From Candidatus Zixiibacteriota bacterium (GTDB taxonomy: Bacteria; Desulfobacterota; Binatia; UBA9968), in contig DATLYW010000045.1 in NCBI GenBank assembly GCA_035574315.1, positions 1 to 64,000 of the forward strand: DNA of 64,000 nt. Reading direction: 5' to 3'. This document shows, piece after piece, positions 18,823 through 26,930 of this stretch. The position numbers and the translations under genes were made by a program. Positions within the stretch are counted from its first letter, which is position 1. Each line of letters starts with the position of its first letter. The notes beneath the pieces are model-generated. The model made no database searches. It worked only from the letters and a program-made list of their open reading frames with translations, and had not been told where the DNA came from.

Positions 18823-18838
18823 TGGCATGCGAAATGCA
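18823..18838 (+). promoter_or_regulatory. Candidate sigma-54 (-24/-12) promoter for the CoA ligase-UbiD operon
   Basis: TGGCATGCGAAATGCA has the invariant GG and GC pairs exactly 10 nt apart and differs from TGGCAC-N5-TTGCA at two positions. Transcription would start near 18849, leaving a leader of about 155 nt before ATG 19005. Similar TGGCAT elements precede other operons in this window (minus strand 37683-37698, plus strand 38061-38076). Confidence 0.45.
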
Positions 18839-19004
18839 CACGGCGCAGTAGAAAGCCACGCGGAACGCGGTAAGGCTCAGCGGCCGACTCCGGCCATCGC
18901 ATCGGCCGAGTCGCCACGGAAGTCGCGTCGAGCGCCGCTGCGTCGACCAACCGTCCGGCTTCCGCTTGAGGATCGCAGGGCTCCGGCGCCGGGAGGTGGA
19001 AACC

Positions 19005-20456
19005 ATGCCGGAAAACTTCGTCCATTTCCTCGAGACGAACGCGCGTCGCTTTGGCGAGAAGCCGGCGCTGGTGTGGGAGACGGGGAGCCTCACGTGGTCG
19101 GAGCTGGACCGCCGCGCTTCAGGATTCGCGTTGAATCTTGCCAGGCAATCCGTGGGGCCGGGAGACCGTGTGGCCATCTTGCTGCCGAACGGCTGGAGCT
19201 TCGCCGTCGCCCTGCTGGGCATCTTCAAACGCGGCGCCACGGCCGCTCCGCTGAGCCCGGCGCTCACCGGGGTAGAGCTCGACGCGCTGCTGGCCGACCT
19301 GCGGCCGAAACAGGTCGTCGATGACGTGCCGGTCGAGGACGGTCCGCAAGCGCCGGCGGCCGAAGGCTCTTTTCCTGCCCTCGTCATCTATACCTCGGGA
19401 AGCACCGGGGCGCCCAAAGGAGCGGTCTTCAGCCATAGCGCGCTGCTCGCCGCCAACAGGATCTGGGCCGAAGTCGTGATGGGGCTTACGCCCGCCGACG
19501 TCGTCCTCGGCGTTCTTCCCTGCTCCCACAACTACGGCCTCTACGCCGGGTTGCTCGCGCCGCTGCTTTGCGGCGCCACCGTCGTTCCCCTGGAGCGCTT
19601 CTCCCCCGAAGCGACCGCGCGCGCGATCAAGAGACACGGGGTGACGATCTTCCCCGGCGTGGCCACCATGTTTCGCCGCATGCTCAACTCGAGCGATGTC
19701 TCGCCGGAGGACCTGTCGAGCCTGCGCCTTGCAGTTTCGGGGGCGGCCCCGTGCGCCTCGGAGCTGTGCGCGGAGTGGCGCGGCCGGATCCGGATCAGGA
19801 TCGTCTGCGGCTACGGCGCCACGGAAGTCCCTCGCACCATCTCGTACTGCGCCGACGACGAGAACGAAGTGCCGGGGGCCACCGGCAAGCTTATGCCCGG
19901 GGTCGAGATGCGAGTCGTGGACGAACACGGAATGGCGTTGCCGGAAGGCGAGGTCGGAGAGCTGCTGATCAAGTCCCCGACGGCGATGGAGGGCTACCTG
20001 GACGACCCGGAGGAGACGCGCGCGGTCTTGAACGACGGGTGGTTTCGCTCCGGCGACGTGGGCGCCGTCCTTCCCGGCGGGTACGTCCGGCTGGTCGGGC
20101 GAAAGCGCGACCGGATCCTGAGGGGCGGGTACTCGGTCTTTCCCCAGGAGATCGAAGGCGTGCTCTGCTCCCACGCGGCCGTCGCCGAGGCCGCGGCGGT
20201 GGGAGTCCCCGACCCTGACGTGGGCGAGGAGGTCGTTGCCGTCGTCGCTTTCAAGCCGGGGGCCGAAGCGCCGACCGAAGAGCTGATCGCCCGCTGCCGA
20301 AAGCAGCTGGCGGCTTACAAGTGCCCGCGGCGCGTCGTGATCGTCAAGGAGCTTCCTCGAGGTCCCACGGGAAAGGTCCTCTACTCCGAGTTGCTGAAGA
20401 TCGCCGCCGGCGCGCAATCCGGAGGATCGGTCGAAGGCGCCGGCACAAGCCCGTGA
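19005..20456 (+). CDS. AMP-forming acyl/aryl-CoA ligase
   Basis: This 483-aa ANL-family enzyme is complete. The ATP loop YTSGSTGAPKG is at 129-139, then GYGATE and DGWFRSGDVG, with the catalytic Lys457 in GPTGKVL near the C-terminus. GGGAGGTGG supports ATG 19005. It would activate a carboxylic acid as its CoA thioester through an acyl-adenylate. It is short for the family (many exceed 500 aa) because the N-terminal region is compact. The UbiD gene starts 3 nt after its stop, so the acid is probably a substrate or product of UbiD chemistry, such as an aromatic carboxylate. Its acyl specificity cannot be read by eye. Confidence 0.9.
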   Translation: MPENFVHFLETNARRFGEKPALVWETGSLTWSELDRRASGFALNLARQSVGPGDRVAILLPNGWSFAVALLGIFKRGATAAPLSPALTGVELDALLADLRPKQVVDDVPVEDGPQAPAAEGSFPALVIYTSGSTGAPKGAVFSHSALLAANRIWAEVVMGLTPADVVLGVLPCSHNYGLYAGLLAPLLCGATVVPLERFSPEATARAIKRHGVTIFPGVATMFRRMLNSSDVSPEDLSSLRLAVSGAAPCASELCAEWRGRIRIRIVCGYGATEVPRTISYCADDENEVPGATGKLMPGVEMRVVDEHGMALPEGEVGELLIKSPTAMEGYLDDPEETRAVLNDGWFRSGDVGAVLPGGYVRLVGRKRDRILRGGYSVFPQEIEGVLCSHAAVAEAAAVGVPDPDVGEEVVAVVAFKPGAEAPTEELIARCRKQLAAYKCPRRVVIVKELPRGPTGKVLYSELLKIAAGAQSGGSVEGAGTSP

Positions 20457-20458
20457 CC

Positions 20459-21883
20459 ATGGATCTCAGCGCTTTCCTGCACGATCTCGAGGAGCGGCTT
20501 CCGCAAGACCTGCTGCGCGTGGAGCGGCCCATTTCTCCGGCGGCGTTCGAGGTCACGGCATTGCTGCAGCACCTGGAGAACGAGAAGGCGTTTCCAGCCG
20601 TGATCTTCGACCGGCCGCTGAGCCTCAAAGGCGCGCCTTCGCCCTTCCCGCTCTTGAGCAACGTTTTTGCCAGCCGCCGGCGCTGCGCTCTCGCTCTGGG
20701 ATTGGACCCCGACGACTCCCGCCTGCCGCTCAGCCTGGAATATGCCCGCCGGGAGGAGCGTCTTCTCGACCCGATCACCGTGCCGGCGGAGCAAGCGCCG
20801 GTCAAGGAGGTGATCAGGCGGGGCGACGACGCCACGCTCGAGGATTTCCCCGTCGTGCGCCACCATGCCATGGATCCCGCACCGTACATCGACATGACGC
20901 CGGTGATGAGGGATCCCGACGGCGGCTTCTACAACGTCGCCTTCCTGCGCACGATGGTCAAGGGACCGAAGCGCCTCGGCCTCCACATGTCGCCCCGCCA
21001 CAACTGGCAGATCCACCGGAAAAACGAAGAGCGGGGGCGCCCCACGCCGGTGGCGATCGTGGTCAGCCACCATCCGGCTTTCTATCTCGGCGCGTTGAAC
21101 GTTTCCCCGTACGGCGTCGACGATTACGCCCGCGTCGGCGCGATCATGGGAGCGCCGCTTCGTCTGGCGCCGTCCGAGACCTGGGGGGACGACTTTCTGG
21201 TGCCCGCCGATGCGGAGATCGTGATCGAAGGACACGTCCTTCCCGGCGCCCGGGAAGTCGAAGGCCCGTTCGGCGAATTCACCGGCTACTACGGCCCCCA
21301 GCGCCTGCGCAACGTCGTCGAGATCACCGCCATCACCCACCGGCGCCACGCCTTCTTCCAGCACGTCTTCGTCGGCCACCGCGACACGTGGGTTCTCGGA
21401 GGAATCCCGAAGGAGGGAAGCCTGTTCAATCTGATCCGCGGCGTCGTGCCGACGACCAAGGCCGTCCACTTTCCCATCTCCGGCTGCGGCCGTTTTCACT
21501 GTTACATCTCGATCGACAAGAAGATCGACGGCGAGACCAAGCAGGCCGCTCTGGCGGCCCTGGGAGGTTGCGACTTCGTCAAGCACGTCGTCGTGGTCGA
21601 CGCCGACGTCGACGTCTACGACGAAGAACAGGTCATGTGGGCGATCGCCACGCGCGTTCAAGCGGACCAGGATGTGGACATCATCAGGAACGTCAAGGGC
21701 AACCTTCTCGACCCGTCCCAGGCCGACGAGATCATGACGGCCAAGATGATCGTGGACGCCACGCGGCCGGTACAGAAACCCTACGCCGCCCGGGTCGAGG
21801 TTCCGAAAGAGGCGATGGCGAGAATCCGGCCGGAACGATGGATCGATCCGGACGACAGAGAACGGCTGCGACGGAGCCGCTGA
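20459..21883 (+). CDS. UbiD-family prenylated-FMN (de)carboxylase, paralogue 1
   Basis: The 474-aa protein has the UbiD signature EGPFGEFTGYYG, which carries the catalytic Glu, and matching flanking segments (HMSPRHNWQIH, HVFVGHRDTWVLGGIPKEG). UbiD enzymes reversibly (de)carboxylate aromatic or unsaturated acids with prenylated FMN. In anaerobes they include phenylphosphate, benzene and naphthalene carboxylase-type enzymes. ATG 20459 starts 3 nt after the ligase stop. No UbiX prenyltransferase gene is in the window. Two more paralogues follow (22107 and 23531). Whether the three form one multi-subunit complex or three enzymes is unknown. Confidence 0.92.
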   Translation: MDLSAFLHDLEERLPQDLLRVERPISPAAFEVTALLQHLENEKAFPAVIFDRPLSLKGAPSPFPLLSNVFASRRRCALALGLDPDDSRLPLSLEYARREERLLDPITVPAEQAPVKEVIRRGDDATLEDFPVVRHHAMDPAPYIDMTPVMRDPDGGFYNVAFLRTMVKGPKRLGLHMSPRHNWQIHRKNEERGRPTPVAIVVSHHPAFYLGALNVSPYGVDDYARVGAIMGAPLRLAPSETWGDDFLVPADAEIVIEGHVLPGAREVEGPFGEFTGYYGPQRLRNVVEITAITHRRHAFFQHVFVGHRDTWVLGGIPKEGSLFNLIRGVVPTTKAVHFPISGCGRFHCYISIDKKIDGETKQAALAALGGCDFVKHVVVVDADVDVYDEEQVMWAIATRVQADQDVDIIRNVKGNLLDPSQADEIMTAKMIVDATRPVQKPYAARVEVPKEAMARIRPERWIDPDDRERLRRSR

Positions 21884-21922
21884 CGGCCGGGCGGCCGGCC
21901 CGCAGAACGAGGGAGGAAGAGC

Positions 21923-22072
21923 ATGGCCAGAATCTTTTGGGTGTCCTGCCCGCAATGCGGGGGAGAATTCTACTGCCACTGGCAAGACCTGCGGCACAAG
22001 AGGATCCCGCTTCTATGTCCCTACTGCGGCCGGCGGTTCCTGGACAGCGAAAGCCCGAAAATCGTGGAATAG
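21923..22072 (+). CDS. 49-aa zinc-ribbon protein between UbiD genes
   Basis: ATG 21923 follows GGGAGGAAGAG, and the frame ends at TAG 22070-22072. The product has CPQCGGEF near the N-terminus, a YCHW element, and CPYCGRRF (Cys9, Cys12, Cys32, Cys35), a classical four-Cys zinc ribbon. It lies 39 nt after one UbiD gene and 34 nt before the next. Reversible hydroxyarylic acid decarboxylases (VdcBCD/BsdBCD) include a small Cys-rich D subunit of similar size. A comparable accessory role for these UbiD proteins is inferred from position and architecture, not from sequence identity. Confidence 0.75.
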   Translation: MARIFWVSCPQCGGEFYCHWQDLRHKRIPLLCPYCGRRFLDSESPKIVE

Positions 22073-22106
22073 CATCGGCGAGGCCAGCCGATCGAGGCTC
22101 GCGTTC

Positions 22107-23462
22107 ATGTCCCAGGATTTGCGCAGCTACTTGGAGCAGATCAAAACCGCCCGGCCCGGGGAGATTCTCACCGTTTCCCGGGAAGTCGACCCGGCCTACG
22201 AGATCACCGCCATCGCCGTGAAGCTCGAGCGGGAGGCGAAGCGCCGGCCGGTCCTGCTGTTCGAGAAAGTAAAGGGCACCAGGTTCCCGGTGCTGACGAA
22301 CCTTCACGCCAGCCGCGCACGGCTCGCGATGGCGATGAAAGTCTCCCCCGAGGAGATGCAGCAGGCCTACGTGCGAGCCCAGGCCAACCCGATCCCGCCC
22401 AGAATCGTCACCGAAGCGCCGGTCAAGGAAACGATCCTCACCGGCGACCGGATCGACCTTCGCGAGCTGCCGATGATCGTCCACCACGAGGGCGACGCGG
22501 CTCCCTACATCACCGCCGCGATCTCCTTCGCCAGAACGCCGAACGGCGAGGTCTGGAACTGTGCCTACAACCGGCTGATGATCAAGGGTCGCGACACGAC
22601 CTCGATCCATCTCACTCCCGGAAAGCACCTCTGGGAATTGTACCGCGCCGCGGAAGCGCGTAACGAGCCGCTTCCCGTGGCGTTCGCGATCGGCGTCCAC
22701 CCCGCGATCGCCCTCGGCTGCCTGGCAGTGGGGCCGATCCAGGAGGACGAGCGCGCGGTCATGGGCGGGTTGATGGGCGAGCCCCTGGAGCTCGTCCACT
22801 GCGAGACTTCGGACCTTCTGGTCCCGGCGCACGCGGAGATCGTCCTGGAGGCCGAGATCCTGCCGGGCGAACGAACGGCCGAAGGGCCCTTCGGGGAGTT
22901 CACGGGATACAGCCTGGGCGAGCGGCAGCGCCAGGTGGTGAAGGTACGCGCCATCACACGACGCAGGGACGCGCTTTTCCAGGACATCTGCGTCGGCCAT
23001 CTGGATCACCTGATGCTGTCGACGATCCCGATCGAGGCGAACCTGATCCGCGCGCTTCGCGCCGTGGTGCCGGGCGTCAGGGCGGTGCGCGTCCCCGCGC
23101 CTTTCACGTGTTATGTGTCGATCGAGCAGGCGGTTCCGGGGCAGGCGAACAACGCGATTCTGGCGGCGTTCGGCGCCGATCTTTATATGAAGCGAGTCGT
23201 CGTGGTCGACCACGATGTCGACATCTTCGACGACCGCCAGGTCAACTGGGCCATCGCTACCCGTTGCCAGCCCGACCGCGATATCACCGTCATCGCGAAC
23301 ACGCGCGGCTCGGACCTGGATCCGTCGGCCCGTGAAGACGGCTTTACCGCCAAATGGGGCGTCGATGCGACGGCCAAGCCTCTGCTGTCGGCGTACGCGC
23401 CGCGCCATCGCCTGCCCCGGGAGGTGTGGGAGCGGATCGACCTCAAAGAGCTTCTTTCCTGA
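22107..23462 (+). CDS. UbiD-family prenylated-FMN (de)carboxylase, paralogue 2
   Basis: The 451-aa protein opens MSQDLRSYLEQIK and carries EGPFGEFTGYSLGE with the catalytic Glu. The prFMN and metal regions are in matching places (TSIHLTPGKHLWELY, DICVGHLDHLMLSTIP). It keeps the family length and is clearly diverged from paralogue 1, so the duplication is not recent. The tail differs from paralogue 1, lacking the TAKMIVDATRP segment and reading TAKWGVDATAKP instead. It lies in the same presumptive operon. The substrate is unknown. Confidence 0.92.
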   Translation: MSQDLRSYLEQIKTARPGEILTVSREVDPAYEITAIAVKLEREAKRRPVLLFEKVKGTRFPVLTNLHASRARLAMAMKVSPEEMQQAYVRAQANPIPPRIVTEAPVKETILTGDRIDLRELPMIVHHEGDAAPYITAAISFARTPNGEVWNCAYNRLMIKGRDTTSIHLTPGKHLWELYRAAEARNEPLPVAFAIGVHPAIALGCLAVGPIQEDERAVMGGLMGEPLELVHCETSDLLVPAHAEIVLEAEILPGERTAEGPFGEFTGYSLGERQRQVVKVRAITRRRDALFQDICVGHLDHLMLSTIPIEANLIRALRAVVPGVRAVRVPAPFTCYVSIEQAVPGQANNAILAAFGADLYMKRVVVVDHDVDIFDDRQVNWAIATRCQPDRDITVIANTRGSDLDPSAREDGFTAKWGVDATAKPLLSAYAPRHRLPREVWERIDLKELLS

Positions 23463-23530
23463 ACCATGCCCGGTCGCCGGGTTGCCAGAGATGACCGCCG
23501 CACCCGCGGGTGCGGGGAGGGACGCCGCCG

Positions 23531-24916
23531 GTGGAGTTGAGAAGGTTCCTTCGAAAACTCGAAGAGGAAGGAGAGCTGCGGCGAATCGCCGAGCCCGTGG
23601 ATCCCGAGCACGAAATCGGCGCGGTTTGCTTCATGGAGCTCCGGCGCGGGATACACAGAAACCAGGCGCTGTGGTTCGAGCGGGTTCGAGGCTCCTCCGC
23701 TCCCCTGGTGGTCAACCTCCTGGCGTCGCCGAAACGGTTTTTCTCGGCTCTCGGCCTGCCCTCGGGCGGGGAATGGCACCGGTTCTGGCTGGAAAGAACC
23801 TCCCGCCCCATCGATCCGGTGCTCGTGGAAAGGGCTCCCTGCCAGGAGGCGGCGGGCGGCTCCTCGAAGCTTTCAGAGCTCCCGATTCCTCTGTGGAACG
23901 AGAAGGACGGAGGGCGCTATCTCACGATGCCGTGCGTCATCTCCAGGGATCCCGAGACGAACCAGCGCAACTGCGGCATCTACCGCATGATGCTTCACGA
24001 AGACGGTGCCGGCGCCGGCATTCTGGCTCCGCCCTACCGTCACCTCGCCGCTCATCTCGCGAAGTCGTTCGCCCGGGGCGAGGCCCTGCCGGTCGCCGTG
24101 GCCCTGGGGGTCGCCCCCGCCGTCCTCATCGCCGCCGCCACGGACTTCCCGTGCGGCGTCGACGAAATCGCCATGGCGGGAGCGCTGCAGGGTGCTCCCG
24201 TTGAAATGGTCCCGTGCCGGACGATTCCGCTCGAGGTTCCCGCCGCCGCCGAGGTCGTCCTGGAAGGAACGATTGCGCCCGGAGACGAAAAGGCCGAGGG
24301 CCCTTTCGGTGAATTCACCGGCTATTACAGCAGCGGGCCCGCGCTTCGCCCCGTCCTCAGGATCGGCTGCGTCACCCACCGGAAGGATCCCGTCGTTGTG
24401 GGCAGCTACGTGGGCCGCCCACCGCAGGAAAACTCCTTGCTGAACGCTCAGCTGACGGCGGTCGAGGTGATCCGGCAATGCCCGCTCCCGGGAATCCGCG
24501 ATCTTCATCTCGACCCCTCCGGCGTTTTCAATGCCGTCGTTTCGGTCCGACGCTCCTGCGCGGATGGCGCCAGAAGCCTCGCGAGGGCGATTCTGTCCAC
24601 GCAGGCGGGGCGGAGGATCAAGACCCTGGTGATCGTGGGCGAGGAGATCGATCCGCGCGACCCCGATCAGGTCTCGCGGGCCCTGGCTTACGGGGTGCGC
24701 CCCGACCGGGACGTGGAGATCGTCGGCGGTATGCCGGGGGTCTGCGTCGACCCTTCGCTCCCCGACGAGGAGCGACTCGGCGGCACGAACCGCACCTCCA
24801 AGATGATCATCGACGCCACGCGGGCGGGCCGGCTGTCCCCGGTCGAGGAATGCCTTCCGCGGCAGGACGTTCTGAAACGCGTGGAACGGAACTGGCGGCG
24901 CTACGGCGGCCACTGA
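23531..24916 (+). CDS. UbiD-family prenylated-FMN (de)carboxylase, paralogue 3
   Basis: The start is read as GTG 23531 because GGGGAGGG lies about ten bases upstream and the protein then begins with the usual VELRRFLRKLEEEGEL opening; GTG 23510 is the alternative. The product is 461 aa. EGPFGEFTGYYSSG carries the catalytic Glu, and SKMIIDATRAG marks the C-terminal helix region found in long UbiD members. It shares the operon with paralogues 1 and 2 and the CoA ligase. Its stop is almost adjacent (3 nt) to the convergent gene at 24919, so the operon ends here. Confidence 0.9.
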   Translation: MELRRFLRKLEEEGELRRIAEPVDPEHEIGAVCFMELRRGIHRNQALWFERVRGSSAPLVVNLLASPKRFFSALGLPSGGEWHRFWLERTSRPIDPVLVERAPCQEAAGGSSKLSELPIPLWNEKDGGRYLTMPCVISRDPETNQRNCGIYRMMLHEDGAGAGILAPPYRHLAAHLAKSFARGEALPVAVALGVAPAVLIAAATDFPCGVDEIAMAGALQGAPVEMVPCRTIPLEVPAAAEVVLEGTIAPGDEKAEGPFGEFTGYYSSGPALRPVLRIGCVTHRKDPVVVGSYVGRPPQENSLLNAQLTAVEVIRQCPLPGIRDLHLDPSGVFNAVVSVRRSCADGARSLARAILSTQAGRRIKTLVIVGEEIDPRDPDQVSRALAYGVRPDRDVEIVGGMPGVCVDPSLPDEERLGGTNRTSKMIIDATRAGRLSPVEECLPRQDVLKRVERNWRRYGGH

Positions 24917-24918
24917 GG

Positions 24919-25440
24919 TCAGAACAGGCCGCCCTCGACGATCGACGCGCCCGCGGCCGCGGCCAGCAAGGCGACCGCCACGTTGATCAGGTTGAGCCGC
25001 TCCAGCCACGCGTACGCCTTGATCTGCGCGGTGCGTCTCTTTTCGACGTCCGCCAGCGACGGATCGGAATCGACGGGCAATTTCTGGATGAGCCTCGGCC
25101 GGAGCACGAAGCTGATAACGGCGACGTTGACGACCGTAACCAGCCACGCAAGGATCATGAGGGCGAGCGAGCGGCCGTGGCCGTAGGCCCACAGCCCGGA
25201 AGAGAGGAGAATGCCGAGGTCCCCCGTGAGATAGAGACGCGAAACGCCGCTCAGCCCGAGAAGCGACAATGCGGTCCATCCGCTGTAGAGAAAAACGGTT
25301 CCCACGCGCTGGGAGATCACGACGGCGTGAGGCGCGGGGATCAGCGTCAGAGCCGGCCGCAGCAGAAAGTAGTTGAAGATGACCGAGCCTACCCAGAAGG
25401 CGGCCGCAAGATCGTGGATCAGGTTGAGCGTCAACAACAT
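24919..25440 (-). CDS. Membrane protein of CopD/DUF2269-like type, copy 1
   Basis: The 173-aa protein has about four transmembrane segments and no other domain. The start ATG at 25440 has GGGAGCGG upstream. The first helix begins NLIHDLAAAFWVGSVIF, with a His often seen in small heme- or copper-associated membrane proteins. A central AYGHGRSLALMILAWL segment is shared with the neighbour at 25529. Both end in GGLF, and the pair clearly arose by duplication. Function is unknown; a role in copper or redox-related membrane processes is only a family-level guess. Confidence 0.65.
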   Translation of the reverse strand: MLLTLNLIHDLAAAFWVGSVIFNYFLLRPALTLIPAPHAVVISQRVGTVFLYSGWTALSLLGLSGVSRLYLTGDLGILLSSGLWAYGHGRSLALMILAWLVTVVNVAVISFVLRPRLIQKLPVDSDPSLADVEKRRTAQIKAYAWLERLNLINVAVALLAAAAGASIVEGGLF

Positions 25441-25528
25441 CGTCCGCTCCCGCCCGACAACGGCTTCCGACGATGCCGCGCGGCGAGCCCGGCGAGGCTC
25501 GAACGGCCGTCCTGGCGTCTCGGCCGCA

Positions 25529-26071
25529 TCAGAACAACCCGCCGGCGGCAACGGAGCTGCCCGCCAGGAGAGCGAGAGCGGAGGCGATCATGTTCAGGAG
25601 CCGCAGGCGATCGACCCATCGAGCGCTTCCCGCCGGAATCGTCTTTTTGTCTCCCCCGCCGGCCGGCAGTCCCAGGCGCGCCGACAGCTTTTCGATCCAG
25701 AGCGGTCGCAAGATGAAGATCATCGCCGACAGGCTGGCGAGACTCGCGAGCCAGGCGATGATCATGATCAGCATCGCTCGGCCGTGCCCGTGAACGAAAA
25801 GGTCGGTCGAAGCCAGGATCCCGAGGTCTTCTCTCAGATAGAGGCGATGGAGCCCGGTCAAAAGGAGCAAGGCGAGCGCGATCCACGCGCCGGAGATGAA
25901 AACGGTTGCCGTCCGCCGCTGCAGCGCCGTTCCATGGGCCGGAGGAATCAGGCGCACCGCCGGTCGCAACAGGAAATAATCGAACAGCGCCGCCCCCACG
26001 AGCAAGGCGGCGGCCAGGACGTGAACGACCCTCAGGCCGAGAACCATGCGAGACCGACTAGCAAAATTCAT
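25529..26071 (-). CDS. Membrane protein of CopD/DUF2269-like type, copy 2
   Basis: This is a 180-aa relative of the downstream gene on the same strand, with the same four-helix layout. Shared features are the RVVHVLAAALLVGAALFDYFLL opening, HGHGRAMLIMIIAWL in the middle and a GGLF end. The start is taken as ATG 26071, which has GGGGCGGAGA upstream; an inner ATG at 26047 is also possible. The two genes are 88 nt apart and probably cotranscribed. No catalytic motif is visible. Confidence 0.65.
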   Translation of the reverse strand: MNFASRSRMVLGLRVVHVLAAALLVGAALFDYFLLRPAVRLIPPAHGTALQRRTATVFISGAWIALALLLLTGLHRLYLREDLGILASTDLFVHGHGRAMLIMIIAWLASLASLSAMIFILRPLWIEKLSARLGLPAGGGDKKTIPAGSARWVDRLRLLNMIASALALLAGSSVAAGGLF

Positions 26072-26113
26072 TCTCCGCCCCTCGCGCCTCGTGCCCGCCC
26101 GGTTAACCTTTTG

Positions 26114-26129
26114 TGGTCGGGACTTTGCT
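26114..26129 (+). promoter_or_regulatory. Weak sigma-54-like element before the O-methyltransferase
   Basis: TGGTCGGGACTTTGCT has GG and GC 10 nt apart and a perfect TTGCT -12 half, but three mismatches in the -24 half. It is about 150 nt upstream of ATG 26271, in the region between divergent genes. A chance match is quite possible. Confidence 0.25.
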
Positions 26130-26199
26130 ACGAACTCGAAGCGTCGAAAAAGGCACGGGAATCGCCGGTTTTCTCCGAAACATGGGAAAACGGCCGCAC

Positions 26200-26217
26200 C
26201 CATTTCCCAGGAAATGG
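26200..26217. promoter_or_regulatory. Palindrome CCATTTCC-CA-GGAAATGG in a divergent promoter region
   Basis: This perfect 8-bp dyad with a 2-bp centre sits between the divergent genes at 26071 (minus) and 26271 (plus). Its size and tight spacing are typical of a dimeric repressor or activator operator. No regulator gene is adjacent. Confidence 0.4.
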
Positions 26218-26270
26218 AATTTGCGCGGCCGGTAAAGGGACCGGGGCTTAGCGACCGAGGGAGTGGACAG

Positions 26271-26930
26271 ATGACCGATTCCGAAACATTGCAGCCGGTC
26301 CACGAAAAGATCGAAGCTTACATGGACGGCCTCCTCAAAAAGTACGACGAGGAAGTCCTGCTGGAGATGGAAGGCCTGGCGAAAAAGCACGGCTTTCCCA
26401 TCGTCGGCCGGGTGGTGGGGAATTTCCTGCACGTCCTGGCGAAGTCGATCGGCGCGAGGACGATTTTCGAGTTCGGCTCGGGTTTCGGCTACTCCGCTTA
26501 CTGGTTTTCCCTGGGAATGGACGGCGGAGAGTTGATTTTGACCGACGGCAGCAAGTCCAACATTTCCGTGGCCCGGCAATACCTGTCGCGGCTCCCCCGG
26601 AGTTGCCGGTTTCAATTCCACGCCGCCTGGGCCCAGGATGTGTTCAAAGAGACCTCCGGCGACTTCGACATCGTCTACAACGATGCCGACAAGGGGGACT
26701 ACGTCGAGATCTGGGAGCTCGCGCGCGAGAGGATTCGACCGGGAGGCTATTACATCGCGGACAACGTCCTCTGGTACGGGCGCGTGGTTGCCGAAAGCGT
26801 CGAGCATGACATCGAGCCCGGCTGGACCGAGACGATCAAGGAACACAACTCGCTTATATTCGACGACGCCGGTTTCGACGCTTTTATCAATCCGACCAGA
26901 GACGGAGTGGTCGTGGCGCGAAGAAAGTAA
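26271..26930 (+). CDS. SAM-dependent class I O-methyltransferase
   Basis: The protein is 219 aa from ATG 26271 (GAGGGAG upstream). The SAM-binding motif I reads FEFGSGFGYSAYWFS, and the DIVYNDADKGDYVEIWELA segment matches the metal-binding Asp region of catechol/caffeoyl-CoA-type O-methyltransferases (usually F-I-D-A-D-K). GGYYIADNVLWYGRV follows as in the family. It would transfer a methyl group to a hydroxyl, perhaps of a CoA-bound or phenolic compound. The three ligase-like genes that follow are tightly packed with it and probably act on the same unknown substrate. Confidence 0.85.
   Translation: MTDSETLQPVHEKIEAYMDGLLKKYDEEVLLEMEGLAKKHGFPIVGRVVGNFLHVLAKSIGARTIFEFGSGFGYSAYWFSLGMDGGELILTDGSKSNISVARQYLSRLPRSCRFQFHAAWAQDVFKETSGDFDIVYNDADKGDYVEIWELARERIRPGGYYIADNVLWYGRVVAESVEHDIEPGWTETIKEHNSLIFDDAGFDAFINPTRDGVVVARRK

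Larger units (their letters stand above)
18168..19004. other. Non-coding region with hairpin, tandem repeats and candidate sigma-54 promoter
   Basis: No convincing gene lies in these 837 bases. Open frames that cross it follow the repeat units and have no family resemblance. From left to right it holds a GC-rich hairpin, two repeat units of about 174 bp, a 9-bp inverted repeat and a -24/-12 promoter-like element. The leader of the CoA-ligase gene follows. Just before the first repeat, 18280-18310 (TTGCTGCGGAG...CCCCGCGCC) resembles the right end of a repeat unit and may be a remnant of a third copy. Confidence 0.7.

Noticed and set aside
18252-18851. Several overlapping open frames in the repeat region on both strands
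   Set aside because: They follow the repeat periodicity, have no ribosome site or family resemblance, and lie in a region with a clear non-coding interpretation.
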